Shown piece after piece: positions 34,323 through 43,396 of a DNA stretch of 64,000 bases. Each line of letters opens with the position of its first letter. Position 1 is the stretch's first letter. The DNA lies in NCBI GenBank assembly GCA_947498765.1, contig CANMLG010000049.1, positions 1-64,000 on the forward strand, read 5' to 3'. The notes under the pieces were generated by a model, which did no database searches, was not told where the DNA came from, and saw only the letters and a program-made list of their open reading frames with translations. Made by a program: the position numbers and the translations under genes. The DNA is from an uncultured Aquimarina sp. GTDB lineage: Bacteria > Bacteroidota > Bacteroidia > Flavobacteriales > Flavobacteriaceae.

Positions 34323-34505
34323 ATGAAAAAAAAATTTAAAATGAACGCTAGTAAGTTATCATTATGCGATTTTAAAAACCATGCAATTGAGAGTAATATT
34401 ACCTCTTCAATAGCTGGTGGTTTTCCGAAAATTACCCATGCAAAGTCAGTTATTCTGACTCCATTTGCAAAGGTTTCTGGCCCTATTTATAGCCAACAAC
34501 AATAA
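34323..34505 (+). CDS. RiPP precursor with GG leader and aromatic-X-Lys/Gln core
   Basis: 60 aa. A Lys-rich start, then a double-glycine-type leader ending NITSSIAGG at residues 32-33. The 27-residue core begins FPKITHAKSVILTPFAK and ends VSGPIYSQQQ. Four triplets of aromatic-X-Lys/Gln occur: FPK, HAK, FAK and YSQ. Three-residue cyclophane enzymes join an aromatic side chain to the residue two places on, so this pattern fits the radical SAM gene 67 bases downstream. The C39 transporter at 36559 would cut after GG. It is probably the substrate of the whole locus. Confidence 0.8.
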   Translation: MKKKFKMNASKLSLCDFKNHAIESNITSSIAGGFPKITHAKSVILTPFAKVSGPIYSQQQ

Positions 34506-34572
34506 CTTAACTTCACTAATGCAATCAAATTTAAATGATTGCATTAGTTTATAATTCTTAAAATAAAAAACA

Positions 34573-35829
34573 ATGATTGTAAATAGTATTGTGGTCAAAA
34601 TTGCCAGTAGATGTAATTTAAATTGCTCATACTGTTATGTTTATAACTTAGGTGACAACACCTACTTAAAGCAACCCAAATTAATGAATTATAACAATGT
34701 TGATTCACTTATTTTAAAAGTATTAGAGCATTGTCAAAATAATAATCTTAATAATTTTCAATTTATATTTCATGGTGGTGAACCGCTTCTTCAAAAAGAA
34801 GATTTCTTTACCTATTTTATAAGTGAGGCAAACAGAGTTATCGCTAGTAAAAAGATTCAGTGTTTTTATTCTTTACAAACAAATGGTATTCTATTAAATG
34901 AAAAATGGTGTAAATTATTTAATGAATTGAATATTCAAATCGGCATTAGTTTAGATGGATATAAAGAAATTAACGACAAATATAGAGTTGATCATAAAGG
35001 AAACGGTAGTTATGATAACGTTGTTAAAGGATTACAAATCGGCCAAAAATTTCTAAATAATAAGCCTGGTCTTTTAAGTGTAATGGATATAGAGAGTGAT
35101 CCTGTAAAATTTTATACTAACCTAAAAAATTTAGACATAAAACATTTCGATTTATTATGGCCACATGCAACTCATGATATTCAACCAAATATTGAAAACC
35201 TAACAAAAGAAGATCCTAAAACACCTAATACATTCTATGCCAATTGGCTCATCAAAATTTTTGAAATTTGGTATGCTGAAAAAAATAAAACAAAAATAAG
35301 AATAACCGTTTTTGACACTATTATTGATTTAATTTTAGGAAAAGAATATGCTAGTAATGAAGACTTGGGCCTTTCGGATGTAGGGCTTTTGGTAATAGAA
35401 ACCAATGGTGATATTGAAGTTGTTGGCGCACTAAAAATTTGCGGAAATGGATTTACCAAAAGTGGAGCAAATATTAAAAATCATACATTTAGCGATGCTT
35501 TAGAAACAAAATTAGCTAAAGTGTACTATAATAGTCATAAATTATTACCAGTAAAATGTACTAAATGTCCTATAGTAGATATTTGTGGTGGGGGGCATAT
35601 ACATACCCGATTTAGTAAATTAAATGGTTTTAATAACACCTCTGTATATTGTAACGATTTTTTAAAATTAATTACACATATTCAAAATACAATTTTTGAT
35701 AGTTTGCCTAAAAAATATCAAAACGATTTTGATAAAATTACTTACGATGATTTGAATACTTATTTTAATGAGATTAACTTTAGCTTGACTGAAACTCCTC
35801 AATATATTGATGAATTAAGCTCTTTTTAA
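34573..35829 (+). CDS. Radical SAM/SPASM peptide maturase, cyclophane-forming (FxsB-like) type
   Basis: 418 aa. The [4Fe-4S] SAM cluster motif is SRCNLNCSYCYVYNLGDNTY near residue 12 (Cys 14, 18 and 21, CX3CX2C). The SPASM domain near residue 330 has CTKCPIVDICGGGHIHTRFS then GFNNTSVYCNDF, closely following the C..CP...CGGG...R....GF.N.SVYC.D signature of the FxsB/three-residue cyclophane enzymes. It should use 5'-deoxyadenosyl radicals to link an aromatic carbon to a beta-carbon within the precursor core. There is no separate leader-binding (RRE) gene nearby; none is needed by several members of this subfamily. Confidence 0.85.
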   Translation: MIVNSIVVKIASRCNLNCSYCYVYNLGDNTYLKQPKLMNYNNVDSLILKVLEHCQNNNLNNFQFIFHGGEPLLQKEDFFTYFISEANRVIASKKIQCFYSLQTNGILLNEKWCKLFNELNIQIGISLDGYKEINDKYRVDHKGNGSYDNVVKGLQIGQKFLNNKPGLLSVMDIESDPVKFYTNLKNLDIKHFDLLWPHATHDIQPNIENLTKEDPKTPNTFYANWLIKIFEIWYAEKNKTKIRITVFDTIIDLILGKEYASNEDLGLSDVGLLVIETNGDIEVVGALKICGNGFTKSGANIKNHTFSDALETKLAKVYYNSHKLLPVKCTKCPIVDICGGGHIHTRFSKLNGFNNTSVYCNDFLKLITHIQNTIFDSLPKKYQNDFDKITYDDLNTYFNEINFSLTETPQYIDELSSF

Positions 35830-36002
35830 ACCACTTAACTATGACTTATTTTAATTATAAAAGCCTTAAATAATACTACTCAATTGATAAAATTTCTTTT
35901 AAGTTACATTTAACATTAAAAAATTGATTTACAATTATAGTACTGATATTTTTAGTTATGATTAATTACAAAAAATTATGAACTATTATAAGCAGAACAG
36001 AA

Positions 36003-36152
36003 ATGAAAACAATTTTTGGCAGCAAAGAACACCCATCCTTTACAATACATAATGGCAGCGGTGGCGGTGCGGGTTATTTTTTAAAGAATGCATACAATAG
36101 TGGTTGCAAAGAGTCTGGCCCTAATAATCCTCAAAAGATTTTTCTGTTCTAA
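36003..36152 (+). CDS. Possible second precursor peptide, 49 aa
   Basis: 49 aa: MKTIFGSKEHPSFTIHNGSG, GGAGYFLKNAYNSGCKES, then GPNNPQKIFLF. It has a Gly cluster (GSGGGAG) where a leader would be cut, and FLK and YNS triplets after it. It lies between the radical SAM gene and the exporter genes in the same orientation and is followed by a hairpin and T run. The leader is shorter and less typical than that of the first precursor, so it may be decayed or a different type of peptide. An overlapping frame from 35979 gives a shorter product and is less convincing. Confidence 0.4.
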   Translation: MKTIFGSKEHPSFTIHNGSGGGAGYFLKNAYNSGCKESGPNNPQKIFLF

Positions 36153-36180
36153 CTGCTGCTGCCTTGTTTGATTATTATTT

Positions 36181-36205
36181 GGCTTTTAATTAAAGCCTTT
36201 TTAAC
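36181..36205 (+). terminator. Possible terminator after the second peptide
   Basis: GGCTTT and AAAGCC form a 6-bp stem with a 5-base loop, followed by TTTTT. It is short, so only moderately likely. It would separate the precursor/radical SAM transcript from the exporter genes. Confidence 0.5.
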
Positions 36206-36254
36206 ATATATTTTACTTATGTAATTGTAATACTGTTTACTATTCTAAACACAT

Positions 36255-36540
36255 TATATGGTCAAAAAAAAGTAGCCTTGTGGTAGGCTATAAATGAACA
36301 CTTTAAAAGTTCTAAGAATATTTAAAAAAACCTCAACATAAAAAATTGCACAATAAATATAATGGCAAAGGTTTTAAAATAGTAAGTATATCAAGTGACC
36401 ATTCTGATAGAATTGATCATTGGGAAAAAATTATTGAAAAATATCAACTACCATGTCCACAATACCTAGATGAAAATAATATTGAGTGCCAAAATGATAA
36501 TATAAATTATTTTCCGATCTCTTTTTTATCGAAGAAATGA
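36255..36540 (+). pseudogene. Decayed thioredoxin/TlpA-like gene
   Basis: The last 64 codons are open and read GKGFKIVSISSDHSDRIDHW then IIEKYQLPCPQYLDENN, which matches the middle of a TlpA/AhpC-type thioredoxin (redoxin) domain. Upstream, the same frame reads KKVALW, stop, AINEHFKSSKNI, stop, KNLN, like the degraded WASWC-type active-site region; the CXXC is gone. Both termini are lost. Thiol-disulfide genes are common beside GG-peptide exporters in this phylum, so it was probably once part of the locus. Confidence 0.65.
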
Positions 36541-36558
36541 GAGAAAATTCTGATTTTA

Positions 36559-38790
36559 TTGAATAAAAAATTACCTAATTTGAAACAAACCTTCCCACAT
36601 TACCGTCAACCCGATTCTAAAGACTGTGGACCCACATGTATTAGAATCATTGCCAAGTTTTATGGGAAACTTTATCCATTAGCCTTTTTAAGAGAATTAT
36701 CCGAAACCATTCGTGATGGGAGTAGCCTTTTGGGATTGAGCGAAGCGGCAGAGCATATTGGTTTTAGAACCTTGGCGATTAAAATTGATAGCCAGACTTT
36801 AGTAGAAACCCCACTGCCTTGTATATTGCATTGGAACAAACAACATTTTGTAGTACTCTATGAGGTAAAAACATCTAAAAAAGGAACTGTTTATTACATT
36901 TCGGACCCTGCACATGGTTTATTAAAATACAACGAACAAGAATTTTTAAAACATTGGATTGGCAATAATGCCACTGCCAACACTAATGAAGGCGTTGCCT
37001 TATTATTTGAAACCACTCCTAAGTTTTATAAAGATACTACTCAACACGAAACCCAAGATCAACGCTTGGGTATTTCGTTTATTTCTCCATATCTATTTAA
37101 ATACAAAAAATTTATTGTTCAGTTGATTATTGGCTTACTTGCTGGTAGTCTATTACAACTCATTTTTCCTTTTTTAACCCAAAGCATTGTTGATGTGGGG
37201 ATAAAAAACCAAGATGTACACTTTATTTACCTCATTCTTTTTGCCCAATTATTTCTTTTTATTGGTAAAACTGCCGTAGAAATGATTCGGAGTTGGATTT
37301 TACTTCACCTTAGTACTCGAATCAATATTTCATTAATCTCCGATTTTTTTATCAAATTAATGAAGCTGCCCATTGCCTTTTTTGATACGCGTATGACAGG
37401 TGATATCCTCCAACGCATTAATGACCATCAACGCATTGAAAAGTTACTCACCACCTCGTCATTAAACGTATTATTCTCCATGGTGAATCTTTTTATTTTT
37501 GGAGTTGTATTGGCTTTTTACAGCCTATCCATTTTTGGAATTTTTATAGTGGGAAGCCTGTTTTATTTTTTATGGATTCGCATTTTTCTTAAAAAAAGAG
37601 CCGACCTAGATTACAAGCGTTTTACCGAAGTAAGTCAGGAACAAAGCAAAGTCATTGAACTCATTAATGGCATGCAGGAAATTAAATTACACAATGCCGA
37701 AAAACAAAAACGATGGGGCTGGGAATATTTACAAGCACGTTTGTTTAAAGTATCTATTGATGGATTAAAATTAGAACAATACCAAAGTGTAGGCTCCAGT
37801 TTTATTAATGAATTTAAAAATATTCTAATCACGGTGTTTTCTGCAAAATTAGTGATTGATGGAAGCATCACTTTAGGAATGATGCTCGCCATAGCCTACA
37901 TTGTTGGTCAATTAAACTCCCCAATTGCACAACTGATTAATTTTGTACGCGAATTACAAGATGCTCAAATTTCATTGGATCGACTTGCCGAAATTCACAA
38001 CAAAAAAGACGAAGAGCAGCAAGTAGAAAAACAAATTCAAAGCATACCAGATAACCTCTCTTTTGAGTTAACTAAAGTGTCTTTTAGATATATTGGTACA
38101 GAAAATAAGGTGCTCGATCAATTGACATTACGCATTCCTGCAAAAAAAATCACAGCCATTGTAGGGGCTAGTGGCAGTGGTAAAACCACCTTAATGAAAT
38201 TGTTACTCAAGTTTTACGAACCTAATGAAGGTAACATTAGCATTGGACCACACAATTTACAATACATATCACAAAGATCATGGCGCTCAAAAGTAGGCGT
38301 GGTGATGCAAGAAGGCTTTATATTTAGTGATACCATTGCTCATAACATTGCCGTTGGTGATGATCATGTTGACAAAGACAAACTAGCTCATGCTGTACAT
38401 GTGGCTAATATCAACGAGTTTATAGAGTCATTGCCTTTGAGTTACAATACTAAAATTGGTAGCGAAGGTATTGGCTTAAGTACGGGTCAAAAACAGCGTA
38501 TTTTAATTGCCAGAGCCGTATACAAAAATCCTGATTATTTGTTTTTTGACGAAGCTACTAGTGCTTTAGATGCCAATAATGAAAAAATAATTATTGAACG
38601 CTTGAATCACTTTTTTAAGGATAAAACCGTGGTTGTGATTGCGCATCGTTTAAGCACCGTAAAAAATGCCGATCAAATTGTGGTACTCAACAAAGGCGCT
38701 ATTATTGAACAAGGCGATCACGAAAGTTTAGTAAAACAACGAGAAGCTTATTATAGTTTAGTTAAAAATCAACTAGAATTAGGGGCATAA
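36559..38790 (+). CDS. Peptidase-containing ABC exporter (C39 bacteriocin-type)
   Basis: 743 aa. The C39 protease domain (about 10-150) has catalytic Cys23 in DCGPTC, His96 in HFVVL and Asp116 in ISDP, cutting after GG leaders. About six membrane segments follow (about 185-470: FIVQLIIGLLAGSLLQLIFP), then the ATPase with Walker A GASGSGKTT, signature LSTGQKQRI and Walker B LFFDEATSALD. It should trim and export the RiPP made by the genes upstream. The start is a TTG; the first in-frame ATG is too far inside the protease. One base separates it from the HlyD partner. Confidence 0.93.
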   Translation: MNKKLPNLKQTFPHYRQPDSKDCGPTCIRIIAKFYGKLYPLAFLRELSETIRDGSSLLGLSEAAEHIGFRTLAIKIDSQTLVETPLPCILHWNKQHFVVLYEVKTSKKGTVYYISDPAHGLLKYNEQEFLKHWIGNNATANTNEGVALLFETTPKFYKDTTQHETQDQRLGISFISPYLFKYKKFIVQLIIGLLAGSLLQLIFPFLTQSIVDVGIKNQDVHFIYLILFAQLFLFIGKTAVEMIRSWILLHLSTRINISLISDFFIKLMKLPIAFFDTRMTGDILQRINDHQRIEKLLTTSSLNVLFSMVNLFIFGVVLAFYSLSIFGIFIVGSLFYFLWIRIFLKKRADLDYKRFTEVSQEQSKVIELINGMQEIKLHNAEKQKRWGWEYLQARLFKVSIDGLKLEQYQSVGSSFINEFKNILITVFSAKLVIDGSITLGMMLAIAYIVGQLNSPIAQLINFVRELQDAQISLDRLAEIHNKKDEEQQVEKQIQSIPDNLSFELTKVSFRYIGTENKVLDQLTLRIPAKKITAIVGASGSGKTTLMKLLLKFYEPNEGNISIGPHNLQYISQRSWRSKVGVVMQEGFIFSDTIAHNIAVGDDHVDKDKLAHAVHVANINEFIESLPLSYNTKIGSEGIGLSTGQKQRILIARAVYKNPDYLFFDEATSALDANNEKIIIERLNHFFKDKTVVVIAHRLSTVKNADQIVVLNKGAIIEQGDHESLVKQREAYYSLVKNQLELGA

Positions 38791-38791
38791 T

Positions 38792-40087
38792 ATGGAAAAT
38801 ACTCTACCAGATATTGAGCTTAGAAGCGAAGAAGTCCAAGAGATTTTAACCAAAGTGCCTCATTGGATGATTCGGTGGGGTAGTTTCCTCTTTTTTTTAT
38901 TAATTGTAATGTTATTATTAATCACTTACGTTGTAAAATACCCCGATAGCATTCCTTGCCAAGCAGTAGTAACTTCGGAACTCCCACCCGAAAAAATTTA
39001 CGCTCAAAAAACAGGAAAAATTGCAAATATCCTTACCCAAAATAATAGTTTAGTTAATGAAAATACACCCATTGCTATTTTACAAAACACGGCTAATTAT
39101 AAGGATGTATTTTTATTAAAGTCCATTGTAGATACTTTAAAAATCAATAACAAAACTTTTGACTTTCCTTTTGATGAATTACCGGTGTTGTATTTAGGCG
39201 AAATTAATACGGCGTTTATACTATTTGAAAATAGTTATTCCGAATACGTATTGAATAATAAATTAAATCCCTTTGACAATGAAAAAAGAGCGAATCAGAT
39301 TTCGATTATCGAATTAAAGAAACGCTTGTTTACCACTATCAATCAAAAGGAAATTCGAAAACAAGAACTCGAATTACAACAAAAAGACTTGAGTAGACAA
39401 GAACAACTATTTTCCAAAGGAGTCATTTCATCGCAAGCCTATGAAAACCGAAAACTAAGCCTATTACAAGCCGAAAGGGAGTATAGTTCCATTGCATTAA
39501 CCATATCACAACTTAACGAACAAATTAGCCAAGCCAACAAAAATAATAGAGGTACTACGGTAAACAGAACTCGAGAGGAGGTTCGTTTGTTTAAAAACGT
39601 AATTCAATCATACAATCAATTAAAAACGGCTTTACAACAGTGGGAAATCAACAATGTCCTCAAAGCGTCAATCACAGGAACCTTATCTTTTTTAAACCAT
39701 TGGAGCATCAATCAAAGTGTCACCAAAGGTGATTTTATGTTTACGGTGATTCCTGAAAAAAATAAAGATTATGTAGTTAAACTGAAAGCCCCAGTAACAA
39801 ATGCCGGAAAAATTAAAAAAGGGCAACGCGTAAACATCAATTTGGAAACCTATCCCGAGCAAGAATTTGGAATGCTCATTGGGAAAATAAAACGCATATC
39901 ATTGGTACCAGATGCTAACGGACAATATATAATTGACGCTTCATTACCTAACAAACTAGTAACTAGCTATAATAAACCCCTCGATTTTAAACAAGAAATG
40001 AGCGGTAGTGCCGAAATCATTACCGAAGACCTCAGACTCATTGAACGCTTTTTTTATCAACTTCGAAAAGCGTTTGATAGATCATAA
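38792..40087 (+). CDS. HlyD-family membrane fusion protein of the exporter
   Basis: 431 aa. A short cytoplasmic N-terminus, one membrane helix at about 30-50 (FLFFLLIVMLLLITYVVKYP), lipoyl-like beta segments and a long coiled coil at about 165-240 (QELELQQKDLSRQEQLFSKG), then the membrane-proximal half (VKLKAPVTNAGKIKKGQRVN). It bridges the C39 ABC exporter to an outer-membrane channel, which is not in this window. It forms the second half of the exporter operon and ends the RiPP island; the next gene is on the opposite strand. Confidence 0.9.
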   Translation: MENTLPDIELRSEEVQEILTKVPHWMIRWGSFLFFLLIVMLLLITYVVKYPDSIPCQAVVTSELPPEKIYAQKTGKIANILTQNNSLVNENTPIAILQNTANYKDVFLLKSIVDTLKINNKTFDFPFDELPVLYLGEINTAFILFENSYSEYVLNNKLNPFDNEKRANQISIIELKKRLFTTINQKEIRKQELELQQKDLSRQEQLFSKGVISSQAYENRKLSLLQAEREYSSIALTISQLNEQISQANKNNRGTTVNRTREEVRLFKNVIQSYNQLKTALQQWEINNVLKASITGTLSFLNHWSINQSVTKGDFMFTVIPEKNKDYVVKLKAPVTNAGKIKKGQRVNINLETYPEQEFGMLIGKIKRISLVPDANGQYIIDASLPNKLVTSYNKPLDFKQEMSGSAEIITEDLRLIERFFYQLRKAFDRS

Positions 40088-40089
40088 TT

Positions 40090-40542
40090 TCAACTCACCT
40101 CAACAATCTCAGTAGACTTCCCTCTAAACACAAAATGATCCCCTTTCTTTTTTCCTAACAAAAGCTGACCAATAGGAGATTGCATGGATATAGCATATAT
40201 CTTTTTCCCAGCTACTACTAACTCGCCCGCAGAAATACTAATATAATAACTCATGGTATCCGTAACTATATAACTACCCAAGGTGATTAATACCGTTGAT
40301 TTATCCCATTGTAATTTCTTTAAAGTAGCTTCTAAACGCTCTACTTCCTTTAATTGATTTCCCGCTTTTTCACGCTCTAATTGCAACATGGCTCGCCCAG
40401 TTTCATGCTTATCCCCAGCAGTACTTTTGCTTTCGGAAGTCATTGAAGTATGAATTTCGTCAATAATGCGTTGAATATTGCTTCGTTTATTCAAAACAAA
40501 ATGTACACACTGATTATATAGTTCTTGCTTCAGCTTAGTCAT
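40090..40542 (-). CDS. GreA/GreB-like transcription factor
   Basis: 150 aa from the ATG at 40542. A helical N-terminal half (MTSESKSTAGDKHETGRAML ... REKAGNQLKEVERLEATLKK) and a C-terminal Gre-factor FKBP-like domain (ISAGELVVAGKKIYAISMQS, PIGQLLLGKKKGD). The short coiled coil differs from GreA proper; this is a Bacteroidota variant whose members are sometimes mislabelled acyl carrier protein synthases. It would bind RNA polymerase. It converges with hlyD, with only 2 bases between the stop codons. Confidence 0.75.
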   Translation of the reverse strand: MTKLKQELYNQCVHFVLNKRSNIQRIIDEIHTSMTSESKSTAGDKHETGRAMLQLEREKAGNQLKEVERLEATLKKLQWDKSTVLITLGSYIVTDTMSYYISISAGELVVAGKKIYAISMQSPIGQLLLGKKKGDHFVFRGKSTEIVEVS

Positions 40543-40569
40543 AAATACACACTTTTTTTTAAACACAAC

Positions 40570-40592
40570 ATAAACCCAGATTATGCGATAGA
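40570..40592. repeat. Single end of the MITE-like repeat, copy D
   Basis: TAAACCCAGATTATGCGATA at 40571 and the following GAA match the left end of copy A (AACCCAGATTATGCACTAGA). No matching right end follows within 200 bases, so it is a solo or truncated end. It lies just upstream of the Gre-like gene start. Confidence 0.55.
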
Positions 40593-40696
40593 ACGATATA
40601 ATCTTAATAAGTTAGGCATGTTTATTGCAGAAAATTATAAGTTTAGAAAAATACATATATTAATCAAGTTAACCGCTATTGCCGAGAAACATATTT

Positions 40697-41425
40697 ATGA
40701 AATATTTTTTACCCGTTTTGCTCATTTTTATTCTTTCTTTTTGGAGTTGTAATCAGACCATCACTCCTATTAAAAAAACAGAAACAGCATCTACTGCTTC
40801 TGAATTATCACAAAAGGATACTATTTCATTTGCTAAAGAAATTCCTACTATTAAAATCAACAATTTAACTAGTGTTTCCGATACTACTTTTATTAAAATT
40901 GCTGATTATAACTCAAATTTTTTTTATGATTTACGCTATGCTACCCCCAATAATTTTTTAAAAGAAAAAGTGTATGAGTGCGCTCAATGTTATACCAGAG
41001 CCAAAACCGCTAAAGCATTGATTAAAGCCAACAATTACTTGATGAGCAAAGGCTACAAAATCAAATTTTTTGACTGTTACCGGCCTAATTCGGTACAATA
41101 TAAAATGTGGAAAATTATGCCAAACCCTCAATATGTGGCTAACCCAAAAAAAGGATCCATACATAACAAAGGAGGTGCTGTTGACATTACATTAACTGAT
41201 CTAGACGGCAAAGAAGTAGACATGGGTACCGACTTTGATTTTTTTGGTTGGAAAGCTTATCACACCAATACTTCATTACCAAAAAAAATAGTAGAAAACA
41301 GAAAACTATTAAAAACAACCATGGAACACTTTGGCTTTTGGTCCATCCGTACCGAATGGTGGCACTATAATTTAAAAGGCACAGGCAACTATAAAATTGC
41401 TGATTTTAAATGGGACTGTCCTTAA
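40697..41425 (+). CDS. D-Ala-D-Ala dipeptidase, VanX-like lipoprotein
   Basis: 242 aa from the ATG at 40697. Lipobox FILSFWSC. The M15D fold shows YDLRYATPNNFLKEKVYECA, the substrate loop FDCYRPNSVQYKMW, zinc site SIHNKGGAVDITL and EWWHYNL. It should cleave D-Ala-D-Ala or related dipeptides in the periplasm, for wall recycling rather than vancomycin resistance, since no van genes are near. A TTG at 40679 is in frame but adds an implausible charged start. Confidence 0.9.
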   Translation: MKYFLPVLLIFILSFWSCNQTITPIKKTETASTASELSQKDTISFAKEIPTIKINNLTSVSDTTFIKIADYNSNFFYDLRYATPNNFLKEKVYECAQCYTRAKTAKALIKANNYLMSKGYKIKFFDCYRPNSVQYKMWKIMPNPQYVANPKKGSIHNKGGAVDITLTDLDGKEVDMGTDFDFFGWKAYHTNTSLPKKIVENRKLLKTTMEHFGFWSIRTEWWHYNLKGTGNYKIADFKWDCP

Positions 41426-41446
41426 TAATAACTTATATTAAAATAA

Positions 41447-41477
41447 AAAAGACCCCTACTTTTTGTAGAGATCTTTT
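41447..41477. terminator. Hairpin between vanX-like gene and accC
   Basis: AAAAGACCCCTAC can pair with GTAGAGATCTTTT with two mismatches. It lies between the convergent genes and could end both. Confidence 0.5.
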
Positions 41478-41496
41478 ATACTATCATTTTAAAAAT

Positions 41497-42834
41497 TTAT
41501 TGAATTTCAAAGTCTTCCATAAACTTAGTGGTGTAATCACCATCAATATAATCTTGATGATCCATTAATTGTCTGTGGAAAGGAATGGTTGTTTTAATAC
41601 CTTCAATAATAAATTCATCCAAAGCACGCTTCATTTTATTGATAGCCTCCTCACGTGTTTGCGCCGTGGTGATTAACTTGGCAATCATTGAATCGTAATT
41701 TGGTGGAATCATATAACCACTATACACATGCGTATCCACACGTACACCATGTCCTCCTGGGATATGTAAATTAGTTATTTTCCCTGGAGAAGGTCTAAAT
41801 CCATTATGTGGATCTTCGGCATTAATACGACACTCAATAGAATGTAATTCTGGGAAATAATTTTTACCAGAAATTGGCACTCCCGAAGCTACTAAAATTT
41901 GCTCTTGAATTAAGTCGTAATTCACTACCTCCTCTGTAATTGGGTGCTCCACCTGAATACGCGTATTCATTTCCATAAAGTAAAAATTTCGGTGTTTGTC
42001 TACCAAAAACTCTACTGTCCCAGCACCTTCATACTTAATAAACTCTGCAGCTTTAACAGCCGCATTACCCATGTCATTTCTTAACTTATCCGTCATAAAT
42101 GGCGATGGTGTTTCTTCAGTCAATTTTTGATGGCGTCGTTGTACAGAACAATCTCTTTCCGATAAATGACAGGCTTTACCTTTACTATCTCCAACAATTT
42201 GGATTTCGATATGTCTAGGCTCTTCAATAAGCTTTTCCATATACATGCCGTCATTTCCAAAACAAGCTTTAGCCTCTTGTCTAGCATCTTCCCAAGCTTT
42301 TTGTAAATCCTCGGCAGCCCAAACAGCACGCATCCCTTTACCTCCACCACCTGCGGTAGCTTTTAGCATTACGGGATAACCTATTTCTTCGGCTAGTTGT
42401 TCTGTTTCTTCAAAAGTTTCTAAAATACCTTCAGATCCAGGTACGGTAGGTACTCCTGCTTCAATCATTGTCGCTTTCGCAGAAGCTTTATCCCCCATAC
42501 GATCAATCATTTCGGCACTAGCTCCAATGAATTTGATATCATGCTCTTCGCATATTTTTGAAAAATTTGCGTTTTCAGACAAAAATCCATATCCTGGATG
42601 TATCGCATCGGCATTCGTAATTTCTGCAGCAGCAATAATACTTGAAATTTTCAAGTAAGATTCATTACTTGGTGCAGGACCAATACATACCGCCTCATCT
42701 GCGAAACGAACATGTAAACTGTCAGCATCTGCTGTTGAATATACAGCTACTGTTTTTATGCCCATTTCCTTACAAGTACGAATAACACGAAGTGCAATTT
42801 CGCCTCGGTTGGCAATTAATATTTTTTTAAACAT
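41497..42834 (-). CDS. accC: Biotin carboxylase subunit of acetyl-CoA carboxylase
   Basis: 445 aa. ATP-grasp enzyme: it carboxylates biotin on AccB using ATP and bicarbonate. Visible are [20 protein letters not shown] at the N-terminus, the Gly-rich ATP loop [14 protein letters not shown], and [19 protein letters not shown], with [15 protein letters not shown] near the metal site. Full length. It follows accB by 32 bases in the order fabH-accB-accC, so malonyl-CoA supply and the first condensing enzyme are co-expressed. Confidence 0.97.
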   Translation of the reverse strand: MFKKILIANRGEIALRVIRTCKEMGIKTVAVYSTADADSLHVRFADEAVCIGPAPSNESYLKISSIIAAAEITNADAIHPGYGFLSENANFSKICEEHDIKFIGASAEMIDRMGDKASAKATMIEAGVPTVPGSEGILETFEETEQLAEEIGYPVMLKATAGGGGKGMRAVWAAEDLQKAWEDARQEAKACFGNDGMYMEKLIEEPRHIEIQIVGDSKGKACHLSERDCSVQRRHQKLTEETPSPFMTDKLRNDMGNAAVKAAEFIKYEGAGTVEFLVDKHRNFYFMEMNTRIQVEHPITEEVVNYDLIQEQILVASGVPISGKNYFPELHSIECRINAEDPHNGFRPSPGKITNLHIPGGHGVRVDTHVYSGYMIPPNYDSMIAKLITTAQTREEAINKMKRALDEFIIEGIKTTIPFHRQLMDHQDYIDGDYTTKFMEDFEIQ

Positions 42835-42866
42835 AATATAGTACGTTTAGTTACCTAAAAAGTGAC

Positions 42867-43358
42867 CTAAGATGGGTCAACTAAAAATAAGGGTTGATCA
42901 AATTCAACTGGTGATGAATCATCCACAAGAATTTTAACAATTTTACCCGAAACTTCGCTTTCAATTTCATTGAAAAGCTTCATTGCTTCAATAACACAAA
43001 GCACGTCACCTTCGCCAATACTATCACCTACCTCAATAAAATTAGGCTTGTCTGGTGATGGTTTACGGTAAAATGTTCCAATTATAGGAGACTTAACTGT
43101 AATATATTTTGAATCATCATCAGCTGTTGCTGCATCTGTAGCAACTACAGGGGCTGTTTCTTGCACTGGTGCCGCATGCGCAATTGCTTGAGGGGCTGCT
43201 GGAGCAGCTGCCGTTGGCATTTGCTGAATGATGGTTGTTTCCTTTTCATCGGATCCTGTTCTAATGGTGATTTTAACATCATCCATTTCTAATTTCACTT
43301 CGCTTGCTCCAGATTTGGCAACAAACTTGATCAGGTTTTGAATTTCCTTTAAATCCAT
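42867..43358 (-). CDS. accB: Biotin carboxyl carrier protein of acetyl-CoA carboxylase
   Basis: 163 aa. The biotin-attachment site EAMKLFNEIE is near residue 126, within the C-terminal lipoyl-like fold (SPIIGTFYRKPSPDKPNFIE). The middle is an Ala/Pro-rich flexible linker (PTAAAPAAPQAIAHAAPVQE). It carries the carboxyl group between AccC and the transferase. It lies in the fabH-accB-accC operon, 38 bases after fabH. Confidence 0.97.
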   Translation of the reverse strand: MDLKEIQNLIKFVAKSGASEVKLEMDDVKITIRTGSDEKETTIIQQMPTAAAPAAPQAIAHAAPVQETAPVVATDAATADDDSKYITVKSPIIGTFYRKPSPDKPNFIEVGDSIGEGDVLCVIEAMKLFNEIESEVSGKIVKILVDDSSPVEFDQPLFLVDPS

Positions 43359-43396
43359 GATATAGATACGTTGTTAATTGTTGTTGTGTTTGTTAG

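Noticed and set aside
35979..36053. Alternative 24-aa frame starting MNYYKQNRN overlapping the second peptide
   Set aside because: It is very short, ends early and lacks any leader-like or core-like pattern.
40697..41425. Vancomycin resistance gene
   Set aside because: The VanX-like enzyme stands alone, without vanH, vanA, vanR or vanS, and is a lipoprotein; wall recycling is likelier.
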